Part shown: positions 8,858 to 18,300 of the stretch, piece by piece | Layout: every line of letters begins with the position of its first letter | How positions within the stretch are numbered: position 1 is the stretch's first letter | Source: Pseudomonadota bacterium | GTDB taxonomy: Bacteria > Pseudomonadota > Gammaproteobacteria > Steroidobacterales > Woeseiaceae | Assembly: GCA_027621915.1 (NCBI GenBank) | Contig: JAQCAD010000010.1 | Span: 1-64,000, forward strand | DNA length: 64,000 bases | Direction of reading: 5' to 3' | Notes under the pieces: generated by a model | Told to the model about the DNA's origin: nothing | The model's input: the letters and a program-made list of their open reading frames with translations, nothing else | The model's database searches: none | Translations under genes and position numbers: made by a program

Positions 8858-9642
8858 AATGATATTTTTCCCGCAAGGAAGAACACCGCATTGCCCCTCA
8901 GCCTGACGCGATCACCGTGGTCCTCACACAACAACACGCCAACACGACTTGATACCTGGCGGGCCTCGAGCTTGTCTTTGTTAAGTCGCTTGGACCAGTA
9001 CGGTGTCAGCATACAGTGCGCCGCACCGGTAACCGGATCTTCGTCAATTCCGATCGCCGGGGCAAAGAACCTCGAAACGAAATCAACTCGATCACCTGGC
9101 GCGGTCACGATGAGTCCATGCGTCGTCACTTCTGCAAGCGCGCCAAAATCCGGTTGCAGACCCGATACCGACGCCTCGTCTGGCAGCACGACCATAAATA
9201 TGTCGTTACCAATGTACGACTCAACAACCCTTACCCCCAGTGCAGTTTCAATTCCATCCGGAAGGCCGACTGGCTGCGGATGATTTGTCGGAAGATCCAG
9301 CACGAAACCGTCCGCATCCGTATCGACCGTCAACGGACCGCTAGCGGACTGGAGCGTAACCGGCCAGTTTTCGTGCCCCATTATTGAGCGAATAACGGCT
9401 GCGCTGGCTAATGTGGCGTGACCGCAGAGCGGCACCTCAACTTTCGGAGTGAACCATCGTATGTGCCATTCATTCTGTCCCAGCGGTACGAAAAAAGCTG
9501 TTTCCGACAAATTGTTTTCTGCCGCTATTTTCTGCATGAGCGAATCACTCAACCAGTCTTCGAGAGGAATGACCGCCGCAGGATTTCCGCCAAAACTCTG
9601 ATTGGTAAATGCGGCAACCTGATAGATATTAAGATCAGTCAT
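8854..9642 (-). CDS. PhzF family isomerase-like protein
   Basis: 262 residues of the PhzF/YddE diaminopimelate-epimerase fold. Family marks are FGGNPAAVI near the N-terminus, NNLSETAFF with the catalytic Glu, RWFTPKVEVPLCGHATLASA and EDPVTGAAHC. PhzF itself isomerises an intermediate of phenazine synthesis, but most members are of unknown substrate, and no other phenazine gene is here. It is the second gene of a minus-strand pair: its ATG overlaps the stop of the histidinol-phosphatase-like gene by 4 bases. Confidence 0.88.
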   Translation of the reverse strand: MTDLNIYQVAAFTNQSFGGNPAAVIPLEDWLSDSLMQKIAAENNLSETAFFVPLGQNEWHIRWFTPKVEVPLCGHATLASAAVIRSIMGHENWPVTLQSASGPLTVDTDADGFVLDLPTNHPQPVGLPDGIETALGVRVVESYIGNDIFMVVLPDEASVSGLQPDFGALAEVTTHGLIVTAPGDRVDFVSRFFAPAIGIDEDPVTGAAHCMLTPYWSKRLNKDKLEARQVSSRVGVLLCEDHGDRVRLRGNAVFFLAGKISF

Positions 9643-10424
9643 CTAACAAAATCCCGAAGCTCACTTAGAAACCTGGCGTGCAATACCGGATTGGCAGCCA
9701 GAACAGAGCGAGTTTCAAGTGTCGGCTGAGCTCCGTTCAGATCGGTAAACCGCCCTCCCGCTTCAGTAACGATAACGGACAAGGCCGCGATGTCCAGAAT
9801 ATTCACGTCCGACTCGACGACAACATCGATTTTTCCGGACGCCAGCAGGTGGTAGTGATAGAAGTCTCCGTACCCGCGAATTCGGTCCGAAACCGCGATC
9901 AGATCGCCAAGTCGCGCCCATCCATCGCTCCTGGCCAGTGATTTCAGATTGCCGGTCGATACCGCAGCGTGTTGCAGGTCATCAATGTTGCCGATAAAGA
10001 TTCGTTTTCCATTCAGCCAAGCGCCGGAACCTCGTACTGCCCAGGCGAGCTCGTCGAGCATTGTGCCGCTGGATACGCCCAGGACGATTTCTCCCGCGTG
10101 CATCAAAGCTATCTGAGTTGAAAAGAACGGATACTGGCGTACGAACGCCTTGGTGCCGTCGATCGGATCGACGAGCCAGAGATTTTGTGCGTCTCCTTGC
10201 GTTTTGCCGGTCTCTTCACCAAAAAATCCATGGTCCGGAAATGCATCGAGAATGACCGCACGGATCGCCTGCTCGCACTCCACGTCAGCCTGCGTCACCG
10301 GGGTCATGTCGCCTTTCGTCGTAACGGTAAAATTGCCACGGTAATAATTGCGGCTGATTTTCGCTGCCGCCTCTGCCGCTTTAAGTGCGACTTTTAGCTC
10401 TGCTGAGTATTGGTCTTCTGGCAT
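9639..10424 (-). CDS. Inositol-monophosphatase family phosphatase, probably histidinol-phosphatase
   Basis: 261 residues. The metal-binding motifs of the family are present: EETG (about residue 69), WLVDPIDGTKAFVRQYP (two catalytic Asp) and the C-terminal DVNILDIAALSVIVTEAGG. The AFVRQYPFF continuation after DPIDGTK is typical of the HisN-type histidinol-phosphatases rather than of SuhB. The reaction would be L-histidinol phosphate to L-histidinol in histidine synthesis, with Mg2+. No other his genes are adjacent, so other phosphate esters remain possible. It is coupled with the downstream phzF-like gene. Confidence 0.85.
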   Translation of the reverse strand: MPEDQYSAELKVALKAAEAAAKISRNYYRGNFTVTTKGDMTPVTQADVECEQAIRAVILDAFPDHGFFGEETGKTQGDAQNLWLVDPIDGTKAFVRQYPFFSTQIALMHAGEIVLGVSSGTMLDELAWAVRGSGAWLNGKRIFIGNIDDLQHAAVSTGNLKSLARSDGWARLGDLIAVSDRIRGYGDFYHYHLLASGKIDVVVESDVNILDIAALSVIVTEAGGRFTDLNGAQPTLETRSVLAANPVLHARFLSELRDFVR

Positions 10425-10569
10425 TTTCGGTCTGGCTGCTTGTGACGAGACACAACTATGGCTTCAGACCAAATCATAAACAAGTCACCCGGACTCCGCC
10501 GGTAGCAGGGCTCGACTCAAGGCGGCGCATCTTGCATGCTGTCAGCCTGCTGGGAGTAATGGAATCAAC

Positions 10570-11133
10570 ATGGGCAATCGGCTGAGCAAGATCTATACAA
10601 AGACCGGAGATGACGGTACAACAGGCCTTGGTGATGGAAGCCGGGTATCAAAGGACTGCTTGCGCGTGGAAGCGTACGGCACTGTCGATGAAGCGAACAG
10701 CGCTATCGGCACGGTACTGGCGAACAAATCGGTTTCAAACGATATCCGGCGTTGCCTGACAGAAGTGCAACATGATCTGTTCGAGCTGGGCGGTGAACTT
10801 TGTATCCCCGGCCATCGGGCGATCGAGAACGAGTTTATCGACAGGCTGGAGCGAGAACTTGATCGGCTGAACTCGGACCTGCCGCCGCTAAAAGATTTCA
10901 TTCTGCCGGGCGGCGGGCAGGCGGCAGCGGCATGCCACCTGGCACGAACCGTCGTACGCCGTGCAGAACGGCGCGTCAGCACGTTGCGCGGACAGGAATC
11001 GGTGCGTGATGAAGTGCTGCGCTACCTGAACCGCCTTTCGGACCTGCTTTTCGTCGTTGCTCGTGTACTTGCCAGGGCAGAGTCAGGCCAGGAGGTCATC
11101 TGGGATCGAAGCCGCATTCACAAAAGCGATTGA
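10570..11133 (+). CDS. Cob(I)alamin adenosyltransferase, PduO type
   Basis: 187 residues. It transfers the adenosyl group of ATP to cob(I)alamin, giving adenosylcobalamin. PduO-type marks are the N-terminal KIYTKTGDDGTTGLGDGSR (ATP binding), VEAYGTVDEANSAIG, FILPGGGQAAAACHLARTVVRRAER and the C-terminal LNRLSDLLFVVAR. The length is usual. It starts at ATG 10570 and is divergent from the hisN-like gene. I looked for a cobalamin riboswitch in the 145 bases upstream and saw none. With btuF and the btuD-like gene nearby it makes a loose vitamin B12 group. Confidence 0.94.
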   Translation: MGNRLSKIYTKTGDDGTTGLGDGSRVSKDCLRVEAYGTVDEANSAIGTVLANKSVSNDIRRCLTEVQHDLFELGGELCIPGHRAIENEFIDRLERELDRLNSDLPPLKDFILPGGGQAAAACHLARTVVRRAERRVSTLRGQESVRDEVLRYLNRLSDLLFVVARVLARAESGQEVIWDRSRIHKSD

Positions 11134-11190
11134 GCCATCTTGTGGTTTCGTATTGCGGCGCGGCACAGCTCACCGAAACAAGATCTGAGG

Positions 11191-11643
11191 TCAAGTGATG
11201 TTCTTGTGCATGAGAAACGCACTTCCCGGGCACAGATCAGTAAATTCTTCAGATTGGGCAATGCTCGCAGGCACCAAATTCCGCGCGACGACCTCGAAGC
11301 CGTGACGTTCGAAAAACCTGTTGGCGTCGACGGTCAGGAGCCATAGCTCAGTGACGCCCGCAACATCGGCGGCGGACTCAAGCGCTCCGACGAGCTTTCC
11401 ACCCAGTCCCAGCCTGCGAGCTGCTTTTGTCACAACCAGTGAACGCAGCAGACCGACGGTGCCGTAGAGCTGCAGACCGATCAGGCCGACTACTTTGGAA
11501 TCGTCCTCGGCAATCAGGAATCCCTCGAGACTATCCGCATCCAGATCATCGACCGGCAGTCCCGACTCCAGCAGTAACGCCTCGATCACACGCCAGTCGG
11601 CACGGTCCGCCTGGCGCAAGGTGGGCATATGCAAATCAGTCAT
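11191..11643 (-). CDS. GNAT acetyltransferase, ArsN2-like
   Basis: 150 residues with one GNAT domain: LRSLVVTKAARRLGLGGKLV is the acetyl-CoA loop (R-x-x-G-x-G/A type) and FFERHGFEVV the last strand. The end FTDLCPGSAFLMHKNI fits the ArsN2 subgroup, often found in arsenic-resistance operons, but no ars gene is here, so the substrate is open. The ATG at 11643 follows AAAGGTA at good spacing. It overlaps the 3' end of btuF by 8 bases, which implies cotranscription with btuF. Confidence 0.8.
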   Translation of the reverse strand: MTDLHMPTLRQADRADWRVIEALLLESGLPVDDLDADSLEGFLIAEDDSKVVGLIGLQLYGTVGLLRSLVVTKAARRLGLGGKLVGALESAADVAGVTELWLLTVDANRFFERHGFEVVARNLVPASIAQSEEFTDLCPGSAFLMHKNIT

Positions 11644-12529
11644 TCAAATACCTTTTGCGATTCTCACGTCCTTTTTGAAGTGCGCCGCATACTGCCGTCG
11701 CACCGATAAGCAGCCGGGGCGTAGCTCTGCCAATTTCGTTTGCTGGCATCAGGAACTGGTTTGAATACCTGATCGCCGCCATGTCAGACCACCGCATCCA
11801 TTCGTCAAACGCCCCGGGTCCTGCGTCCGAGCTGGCGAGTATGAGTTCCGGCTCCCGCTCCAACACGGATTCGACGGAAACCAGTGGCGCGAGCCCATTG
11901 AGGTCGGCAAATATGTTGGTCCCGCCACAGAGCTCGATCACTTGGCTGAGGAAATGGTCGCCGTTGATCGTATACAGCGGATGCGCGTGAACCTGATAAA
12001 ACACGCGAATCGATTCCGCGTCCTTTGCGGCCTGCATCAGATCTTCCAGACCCTTCGTAAACTGATCTGCGATTGCGCTGGCTGTTCCTTCCCGACCGGT
12101 TAGTACGCCGATTCTTAAAAGTGCGTCTGGCAGATCTTCCAGTGACGTCGTGCTGATCACCTCAACCCGGTAGCCTCTCGACCTCAGCTCATCGACAACA
12201 TGCGCAGGCGTTCCGGAATCCCATGACAATAATAAATTCGGCGCCAATACCGCCAGTTGTTCCTGGTCGAGATTGAACGCATCGCCAACAACCGGAAGAT
12301 TCACGGCGTCATCCGGGTAGTCCGTGTAGGCGCTGACACCAATCAAAAGATCGCCGGCACCGACGGCGAAGACCAGCTCGGCCAGATGCGGAGACAATGT
12401 CACAATTTTCAAAGGATCAGAATTCTGATCCTCTGATTGACGCAACGTAGTATTTGTACCAGGTCGATGGCAATGGACCAGGGTCGTGCAGAGTAGAATC
12501 AGGACGAAAATCCGTCCCGACCGGTTCAT
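11636..12529 (-). CDS. btuF: Cobalamin-binding periplasmic protein
   Basis: 297 residues, class III solute-binding fold. The N-terminal segment IFVLILLCTTLVHC is a signal sequence; the Cys could be a lipobox, but the His before it is not canonical. Family marks are RIVTLSPHLAELVFAVGAG-like IVTLSPHLAEL, VGVSxYxDYP-like IGVSAYTDYPDD, LVLAWxxG-like LLLSWDSGTP and VFYQVHAHPLYTINGDHFL. It would deliver vitamin B12 to BtuCD at the inner membrane. Its ATG overlaps the ampE stop by 4 bases, so it lies in an ampD-ampE-btuF-arsN2-like operon. The btuD-like gene is 3 kb away on the other strand. Confidence 0.9.
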   Translation of the reverse strand: MNRSGRIFVLILLCTTLVHCHRPGTNTTLRQSEDQNSDPLKIVTLSPHLAELVFAVGAGDLLIGVSAYTDYPDDAVNLPVVGDAFNLDQEQLAVLAPNLLLSWDSGTPAHVVDELRSRGYRVEVISTTSLEDLPDALLRIGVLTGREGTASAIADQFTKGLEDLMQAAKDAESIRVFYQVHAHPLYTINGDHFLSQVIELCGGTNIFADLNGLAPLVSVESVLEREPELILASSDAGPGAFDEWMRWSDMAAIRYSNQFLMPANEIGRATPRLLIGATAVCGALQKGRENRKRYLND

Positions 12530-13473
12530 AAAGACAAGCCGTACAAAGTCATCAGGCTAATAACAGCGACCCAAATGAAGAATAAACGAATGACAATTCC
12601 GCTTGCTGCCCTTGCGCCACGTACGCCGCGCTCGGATATGCTCTCGCCTTCCACATCCCGCAGGGCCAGAGCACCCACGCCGACCCTCGCAAGTAACTGC
12701 TCGCTTTGCACGTGCATTGGCAGGCGCTCACCCTCGCCGACTTTCCGCCAGGCTGTCAGCGCACCATCAAAACTCCCCGACATCGCGTAACCAATCGATG
12801 TGAGTCGCGCGGGAATCCAGGCTAGCCAGCCATGGACCATTTCAGATGCCGCGAGTAAGGAATCTTCAGTAGTCTCGCCATTTCGCAGGCCATTGAAAAC
12901 GGCCCGACGGCGAACAAGATCAGTTACGCGATAGGTCCAGGCTCCGACAGGCCCGAGCAGGACGAACCAAAAGACCACGGCAAACAGACGATTGTTCGCC
13001 TGGATGCAAACTGATTCTTCGACCTTTTTAACCCGTCCTTCCGGCGTGTCCGGCACGTCACCCTCGATCAACGCTTTCGCCGCCATCCTGATGCGTTCTT
13101 CGTCGCCACCTTCAATCGCGTGACAGTAGTCGGCAACGTCCTCGGCGATATCCTTGGGTCCAAGCGAGAAGAACAGGACCACAATTGCCAACACCAGATA
13201 TGCGAAACCGAACCACAATTCTCCCAGGCCAAACCATGGATTCCCAAGGCCAAACCACAGGTCGCCAAGGCTGGCGCGTACAAGAATCACCGGTAATACG
13301 AGCATGAATGCCAGGATCGTAATCGGAACAAGGGCCGGCCAGCCGGCGAAGCGGTCGCCGAATCGAAAGCCCGAGTCAATGGCGCGATCGAGCCAGCGCA
13401 GCCGCCGCATATGAAATAGCTGTGTCGCAAGTCGTTCAACAATCAGCCCGATTAAAAGAGCGAGTAATTTCAT
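12526..13473 (-). CDS. ampE: AmpE-like inner-membrane protein
   Basis: 315 residues with four hydrophobic segments, including LVPITILAFMLVLPVIL (about 48-64), LVLAIVVLFFSLGP, VVFWFVLLGPVGAW and a C-terminal FFIWVAVISLMTLYG. The topology and the motif LGPVGAWTYRVTDL match AmpE, a CobD/CbiB-fold membrane protein tied to AmpD and beta-lactamase induction in enterobacteria. Its role is not settled. It follows ampD with a 4-base overlap, the standard ampDE order. A three-copy 21-base repeat in the gene gives three WFGLG/WFGF units in a row between two membrane segments. Confidence 0.88.
   Translation of the reverse strand: MKLLALLIGLIVERLATQLFHMRRLRWLDRAIDSGFRFGDRFAGWPALVPITILAFMLVLPVILVRASLGDLWFGLGNPWFGLGELWFGFAYLVLAIVVLFFSLGPKDIAEDVADYCHAIEGGDEERIRMAAKALIEGDVPDTPEGRVKKVEESVCIQANNRLFAVVFWFVLLGPVGAWTYRVTDLVRRRAVFNGLRNGETTEDSLLAASEMVHGWLAWIPARLTSIGYAMSGSFDGALTAWRKVGEGERLPMHVQSEQLLARVGVGALALRDVEGESISERGVRGARAASGIVIRLFFIWVAVISLMTLYGLSL
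13208..13270 (-). repeat. Three imperfect 21-base tandem repeats inside ampE
   Basis: Units at 13208-13228, 13229-13249 and 13250-13270 share a CCRAACCA...CCMAGG pattern on the plus strand. Since 21 is a multiple of three, the repeat keeps the frame and yields three similar heptads with WFGLG, WFGLG and WFGF cores. It lies in a region following a membrane segment. Confidence 0.85.
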
Positions 13474-14105
13474 AGGTTCCCGACTGTATCCATATCCGCG
13501 CGAAGCCCATCATACAATCGCAGCCAGTCGAAAGCAGGGCCGGGGTCCGATTTTCTACCCGGGGACACGTCGCAATGGCCTGCAATCTCGCGTGGCGAGA
13601 TCCTCGGGTACGCTCTCATGATCGCGCAGACAATGGCGGTCAAATGGTGATATTGCTCGTCGGTGTACGGAGTATCGTCGGTTCCCTCCAGCTCAATACC
13701 GATAGAAAAATCGTTACAACGCGACCGCCCCCTGAAACAGGAATCGCCGGCGTGCCACGCACGCTGTTTAAACGGTACAAACTGAATGACCTCGCCGCTG
13801 CGACGGATCAAAATGTGTGTCGAAACCGTCATTCCCTCGATTTCCCGAAAATACGGATGCGCACTCCAGTCCAGACAATTGGTGAACAGCGACTCGATAT
13901 ACGTGCCGCCGTATTCACCTGGCGGAAGGCTGATTCCGTGCACGACAATGAGCTCCGGCGATGCGCCAACCGGCCTGTTGTCCTGGTTCGGCGAAGGACA
14001 CTGAACCGCCGGACGTAGTAATCCGGCATCAGAACTTACGGCATAGTTAACTAACTCAGACTGTTTCAAGGCAGAACATTCCGGATTAAACGGGTGCTTT
14101 GACAT
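13470..14105 (-). CDS. ampD: 1,6-anhydro-N-acetylmuramyl-L-alanine amidase
   Basis: 211 residues. Cytoplasmic zinc amidase that cuts the L-alanine peptide from anhydro-muropeptides in peptidoglycan recycling. Seen motifs are VVHGISLPPGEYGG (first zinc His), GIELEGTDD (Glu) and GHCDVSPGRKSDPGP (second His and Asp ligands, and the late conserved Asp-Pro-Gly). Start at ATG 14105; a TTG two codons upstream is an alternative and neither has a strong ribosome binding site. The N-terminus is about 25 residues longer than E. coli AmpD. First gene of the ampD-ampE-btuF operon and divergent from rsmE. MltD encoded at 56-58 kb generates the kind of anhydro-muropeptide on which this enzyme acts. Confidence 0.94.
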   Translation of the reverse strand: MSKHPFNPECSALKQSELVNYAVSSDAGLLRPAVQCPSPNQDNRPVGASPELIVVHGISLPPGEYGGTYIESLFTNCLDWSAHPYFREIEGMTVSTHILIRRSGEVIQFVPFKQRAWHAGDSCFRGRSRCNDFSIGIELEGTDDTPYTDEQYHHLTAIVCAIMRAYPRISPREIAGHCDVSPGRKSDPGPAFDWLRLYDGLRADMDTVGNL

Positions 14106-14177
14106 GGTCAAACGTAACGGTGCTTAATGTCAACGATGGTCCTGCCATGACTTGACTGATTGACGAAAAGAGCGCTT

Positions 14178-14921
14178 ATGTCTCCCACTCGACTCTATAT
14201 AGAAAGTAACCTGTCCGAAAATTCGGAGTTCGAATTAACCGGTGACCGCGCCCGATATATAGGGCGTGTGCTTCGTCTGGCCCCGGATGACGAGGTGACG
14301 TTATTCGACGGGCGTGGCAGCGAATATCCAGCGACGATACTTTCAATCGGGAAAAATAGTGCCAGGCTACTCATTTCGAAATGCATATTACGCAATGTCG
14401 AGTCGAGCCTCGCCATTCACCTGTTGCAAGGCCTGTCACGTGGCGAACGCATGGACATTGTGATGCAGAAAGCAACTGAGCTAGGCGTCCGGCGAATTAC
14501 ACCGGTGATCACGGAATATTCTGTCGTCAAGCTGGAGCCGAAACGCGCGGAAAAACGGCTGCAGCACTGGCGGAGCATTGGTGCGAGCGCCTGTGAGCAA
14601 TCGGGCCGAAACATTCTCCCCCTGGTCGATGCTCCGCAAGCGCTGCGAAACTGGCTGGGAGAGAATTTCGAGGTGCCGGGCATGAGGTTGATATTGAAAC
14701 CAGGTGGTGAGAACTCGCTCCGGTCCGTCGATAAAGATGTGCAACAGGTGGTTCTGCTGATCGGGCCGGAAGGTGGCTTTAGTGACTCGGAGTACGAACT
14801 GGCAAAATCGACCGGGTTTTGCGCGATCGGCTTCGGCCCCAGGATACTTCGTACGGAAACTGCAGCAATGGCTGCCATAACCGCTCTGCAAACACTCTAT
14901 GGTGATCTTGCTCGCGACTAG
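14178..14921 (+). CDS. rsmE: 16S rRNA (uracil1498-N3)-methyltransferase
   Basis: 247 residues. SPOUT-class enzyme that methylates U1498 of 16S rRNA. N-terminal PUA-like part with HxxRVLR-like RYIGRVLRLAPDDEVTLFDG, then the knotted domain with QKATELGVRRITPV, SACEQSGR, LLIGPEGGFSDSE and the C-terminal LGPRILRTETA-like FGPRILRTETAAMAAI. ATG 14178 is preceded by AAGAG; a TTG at 14160 is less likely. Convergent with chpC, with only 4 bases between the stops. Confidence 0.95.
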   Translation: MSPTRLYIESNLSENSEFELTGDRARYIGRVLRLAPDDEVTLFDGRGSEYPATILSIGKNSARLLISKCILRNVESSLAIHLLQGLSRGERMDIVMQKATELGVRRITPVITEYSVVKLEPKRAEKRLQHWRSIGASACEQSGRNILPLVDAPQALRNWLGENFEVPGMRLILKPGGENSLRSVDKDVQQVVLLIGPEGGFSDSEYELAKSTGFCAIGFGPRILRTETAAMAAITALQTLYGDLARD

Positions 14922-14925
14922 CGGC

Positions 14926-15399
14926 TCACGCGCCTTTCAACAGCTCGGCCGCGATCAGGCTCTCCAGCACTTCCAGGTGTGGAATCAGTGGAAATTCGTT
15001 AATCATTTTGACTCGACACAGGACCGGGGCACCGTCCGGCCATCCCTTGGTCGAGTCGAGCTTCAGGACGTCCTCGTTGACCCTCACAAGTTGCGGGAAA
15101 CCCTGCGTCAGAACACCGAAGAATCCTGCCCGAATTCCACCAGTGGTCGAATAAAAAACGACTACCCTGGTCCGGCCGGTGGGCGCTGGCACATCCTTTC
15201 CGATAACGCCCTCGAACGCCACGACGGGCAGATCGCGCCCATTCCAGCCAATATTGCCCAGCATCCAGTTCCGGTTTCCTTCCTTGTGCACCGGCGCTGT
15301 ATAGCGAACTACTTCTGCTACACAGGCGCGCGGCACAATGAGGCGCTCATCCGCGAGCGGCACCAGCAGGCTGTACAGCTCTTCATCCGCGGCACTCAC
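14926..15399 (-). CDS. chpC: CheW-domain adaptor protein of the Chp system (ChpC-like)
   Basis: 157 residues forming one CheW domain: LIVPRACVAEVVRYTAP, WMLGNIGWNGRDLPVVAFE and VVFYSTTGG. It would couple a receptor to kinase ChpA. In P. aeruginosa chpC lies near the end of the pil-chp cluster, and here it directly follows chpA with a 4-base ATGA overlap, so the symbol rests on position plus domain. It is the last gene of the operon, since rsmE runs toward it. No chpB (methylesterase) gene separates it from chpA. Confidence 0.85.
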   Translation of the reverse strand: MSAADEELYSLLVPLADERLIVPRACVAEVVRYTAPVHKEGNRNWMLGNIGWNGRDLPVVAFEGVIGKDVPAPTGRTRVVVFYSTTGGIRAGFFGVLTQGFPQLVRVNEDVLKLDSTKGWPDGAPVLCRVKMINEFPLIPHLEVLESLIAAELLKGA

Positions 15400-18300
15400 T
15401 GAAGTGATATTCCCCGTTCATCGAGAAGCCGGCGGATCGCGTCAAGCAACTGCGAATCCTGATACGGTTTGCCAAGATAATCGTTTACGCCGATCTCGAT
15501 GGCCCGCGCACGATGCTTGTCGCCGACCCGCGACGTAATCATGATAATCGGAACGGTCGAGACACGGTCGTCGTTTCGCACGTGCGTGGCGAATGCGTAG
15601 CCATCCATGTTCGGCATTTCAATGTCGAGCAAAATGATATCCGGCCTCGCGTCCTGCAATACGCTGATCGCATCCAATCCATCCTTGGCCGTAATAACGC
15701 GAACGCCGTTGCGCTCAAGGAATCGTTCCATCACACGTCGAACTGTAATTGAGTCATCGACGACTAGTGCAAGGGGTCGAGTGTCTGACGGTGTTGGTGC
15801 CGCGGCCTTCAGTTCAACCACTGGCGCACCTGCACGAACCAGGGCGTTAATATCCAGAATGAGAACGATCGAGCCGTCACCAAGAATTGTCGCACCGGAT
15901 ATTCCTCTGATGCTGGACAATTGTGGGCCGATGGACTTCACAACAATTTCCTGGCTCGTAATCATCTCGTCCACGAGAAGCGCTGAAGAATGGTCCCCGG
16001 CGCGAACAAGAATTACTGGCACATGCGAGTCTTCTTCCGGAAGTTTCGCCGATTGTCCACCAAGGTACATGCCCAGATGACGGAACCGGTATGTTTGTTC
16101 GCCGTACTCGTAGCTCGGCTCACTCTGACTCAACCGCGTCTCCAGGTCGGACCGTGCAAGTCTCACCACGCCTTCAACAGTCGGCAGTGGCAACGCATAA
16201 ACCTCTTCGCCGGTTCTGACAATCAGGGCCTGCGTAATTGCCAACGTAAATGGCAACCGAATGGTGAAATTCGTACCGTGCCCGGTGACAGAAGAGATTT
16301 GCAACGATCCGCCCAGCTTCTTTATTTCGTTGGCCACGACATCCATGCCAACACCACGACCAGCACTCTGCGTAACTTTTTCTGCCGTGCTAAAGCCAGG
16401 CGTCAGAATCAGCTGCATGATTTCGTCGTCAGAAACCTTGCTGCCAGATTTCAGCAATCCCTTCTCAAGCGCATTACGTCGAATGCTTTCGACATTCAGA
16501 CCAGCACCGTCATCCGCCACGTCAATGATCATCTCGGCGCCTTCGCGATGAAGGCGAATGGTAATCCTGCCACTGGCAGGCTTACCCGCTGCCTGGCGTA
16601 TATCCGGACTTTCGATACCGTGCACAACTGCGTTGCGCATCATGTGTTCGAAAGGTGGCAACATCTTGTCCAGCACCTGTCGATCGAGCTCACCTGATGC
16701 GCCCTCAACAGAAAGCTCTGCCCGTTTGCCCGCTTCGGAGGACACTTGTCGAACCAGGCGCGTCAGACGTGGAACGTGCTGCTGGAATGGAACCATACGC
16801 GTACGCATCAACCCGTCCTGCAACTCGGCCGTCACGCGTGATTGTTGAACCAGCAGGGTGTCCGCCTCGGACGTCAGATTCTGCATGAGATCCTTGAGGC
16901 TACCCATATCGTTCGCGGACTCTGCGAGGGCGCGCGTCAATTGCTGAATATTGGAATAACGGTCGAGCTCAAGAGGATCGAAGTCCTGCGCGATGAGCGT
17001 ATCCTGATGCCCGTGCATGATCTGCGCTTCGGTTTCGATCTCCAGCTTCCTCAATTGTTCGCGAAGCCGGGTAACGGTCTGTTCCATTTCCTCTACATGA
17101 AATTCAATTGATTTGATTTGCTGACTGAGTCGCGAGTGGAAGATGCTGATTTCGCCTGCCGCGTTCAGAAGGTCTTCAAGCAGCTCCGCGTCGATTCGGG
17201 CAAATTCCTGTCGCGCATCGCCCGACCTCTGGGTTGACGGCGCACGCGCCCCACCAACTTTTTCGCGCATCGATCGCCCGGCGGATATCACATCTTCTTT
17301 CGCCGCCGGTGGCTCGACAACGGGCTCTTCGTCAACCTGTTGCTTGACGAGGGATTCCTCGATGGCCGGCTTTTCGATAAAAGGCTCTACAAGCGTCAAT
17401 TCTTCGACAGCAGGCAATTCGACGATCCGCTCCTCCGCGGGCGACGCCTCTGAAGGGTTTCGGATGTCCGCCAGCTCATCGTTTAGCGGTGTATCAACGA
17501 TGACCATGCTCATCGAGTCTTCGGGCTCGATGGTAAACCGAGCCGCCTCGGATTCCTCGACATCCGCCGGTGGCAGGTCGGGAACGACCGGCGCCAGAGG
17601 TGTCTCGCCCGCGTTGATAGAATGAATACGCCTCTCAAGATCGGCGGCCGCTGCCACTGTCTTGCCGGCGATTACCATATCTCGCATGCGGTGCAATTCG
17701 TCGATGCTTCGCTGCAACATGTCATCGATCTGGGGCCCTGCTGCAATCCGCCCGTCGTCTACATTAATCAACAGCGCTTCGATTTCGTGACTGAGGTCAC
17801 CCATGGCGGCGATCCCCGCCATGCGGGCGCCGCCCTTAAGCGTATGCAGGTTCCTCTTCAGCGCCTCAACGTGCCCCCGTGAAGCGCGATCGGCCTTCCA
17901 TGCGCCGAGCGCCTGATCCGCTTCTTCCAGCAGTTCTGCCGCCTCTTCGGAAAATATCGCCGCAATTTCGGCGTCGTAGGCAGGCTCTTCCTCGACTGGC
18001 TCGTGGAATACTGCCTTCTCGGGCAGCGCCTGCACGATCGCCGTATCCTCAGCCGGGATTTCGGGCTCGGCCTGGTCCGCCAGGTTATTCAGGTGCCCGA
18101 TTAGTACGCCAAAGTCCGAGCGGTTGCGTTCGGGCTGATTGATGTCAGCGACAATCGTCGTGAGTGCCTTGACCGCAGCCTTGAGTGCATCAATGCCGGA
18201 CTGCTGAAAGCCGATCTTGTAGTCGTAGACGCGGCGTACGAACCGATTCAGCGCGCCAGCTACTGCGACCCCCCGCTCGACGTTTGCCATGTTAGCGCTA

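Noticed and set aside
10425-10569. Cobalamin riboswitch before the PduO gene
   Set aside because: No B12-box-like sequence or fitting hairpins were seen in the 145 bases.
10385-10585. 66-codon frame with a hydrophobic start
   Set aside because: Its hydrophobic part is antisense to the first codons of the histidinol-phosphatase-like gene, and the rest is not protein-like.
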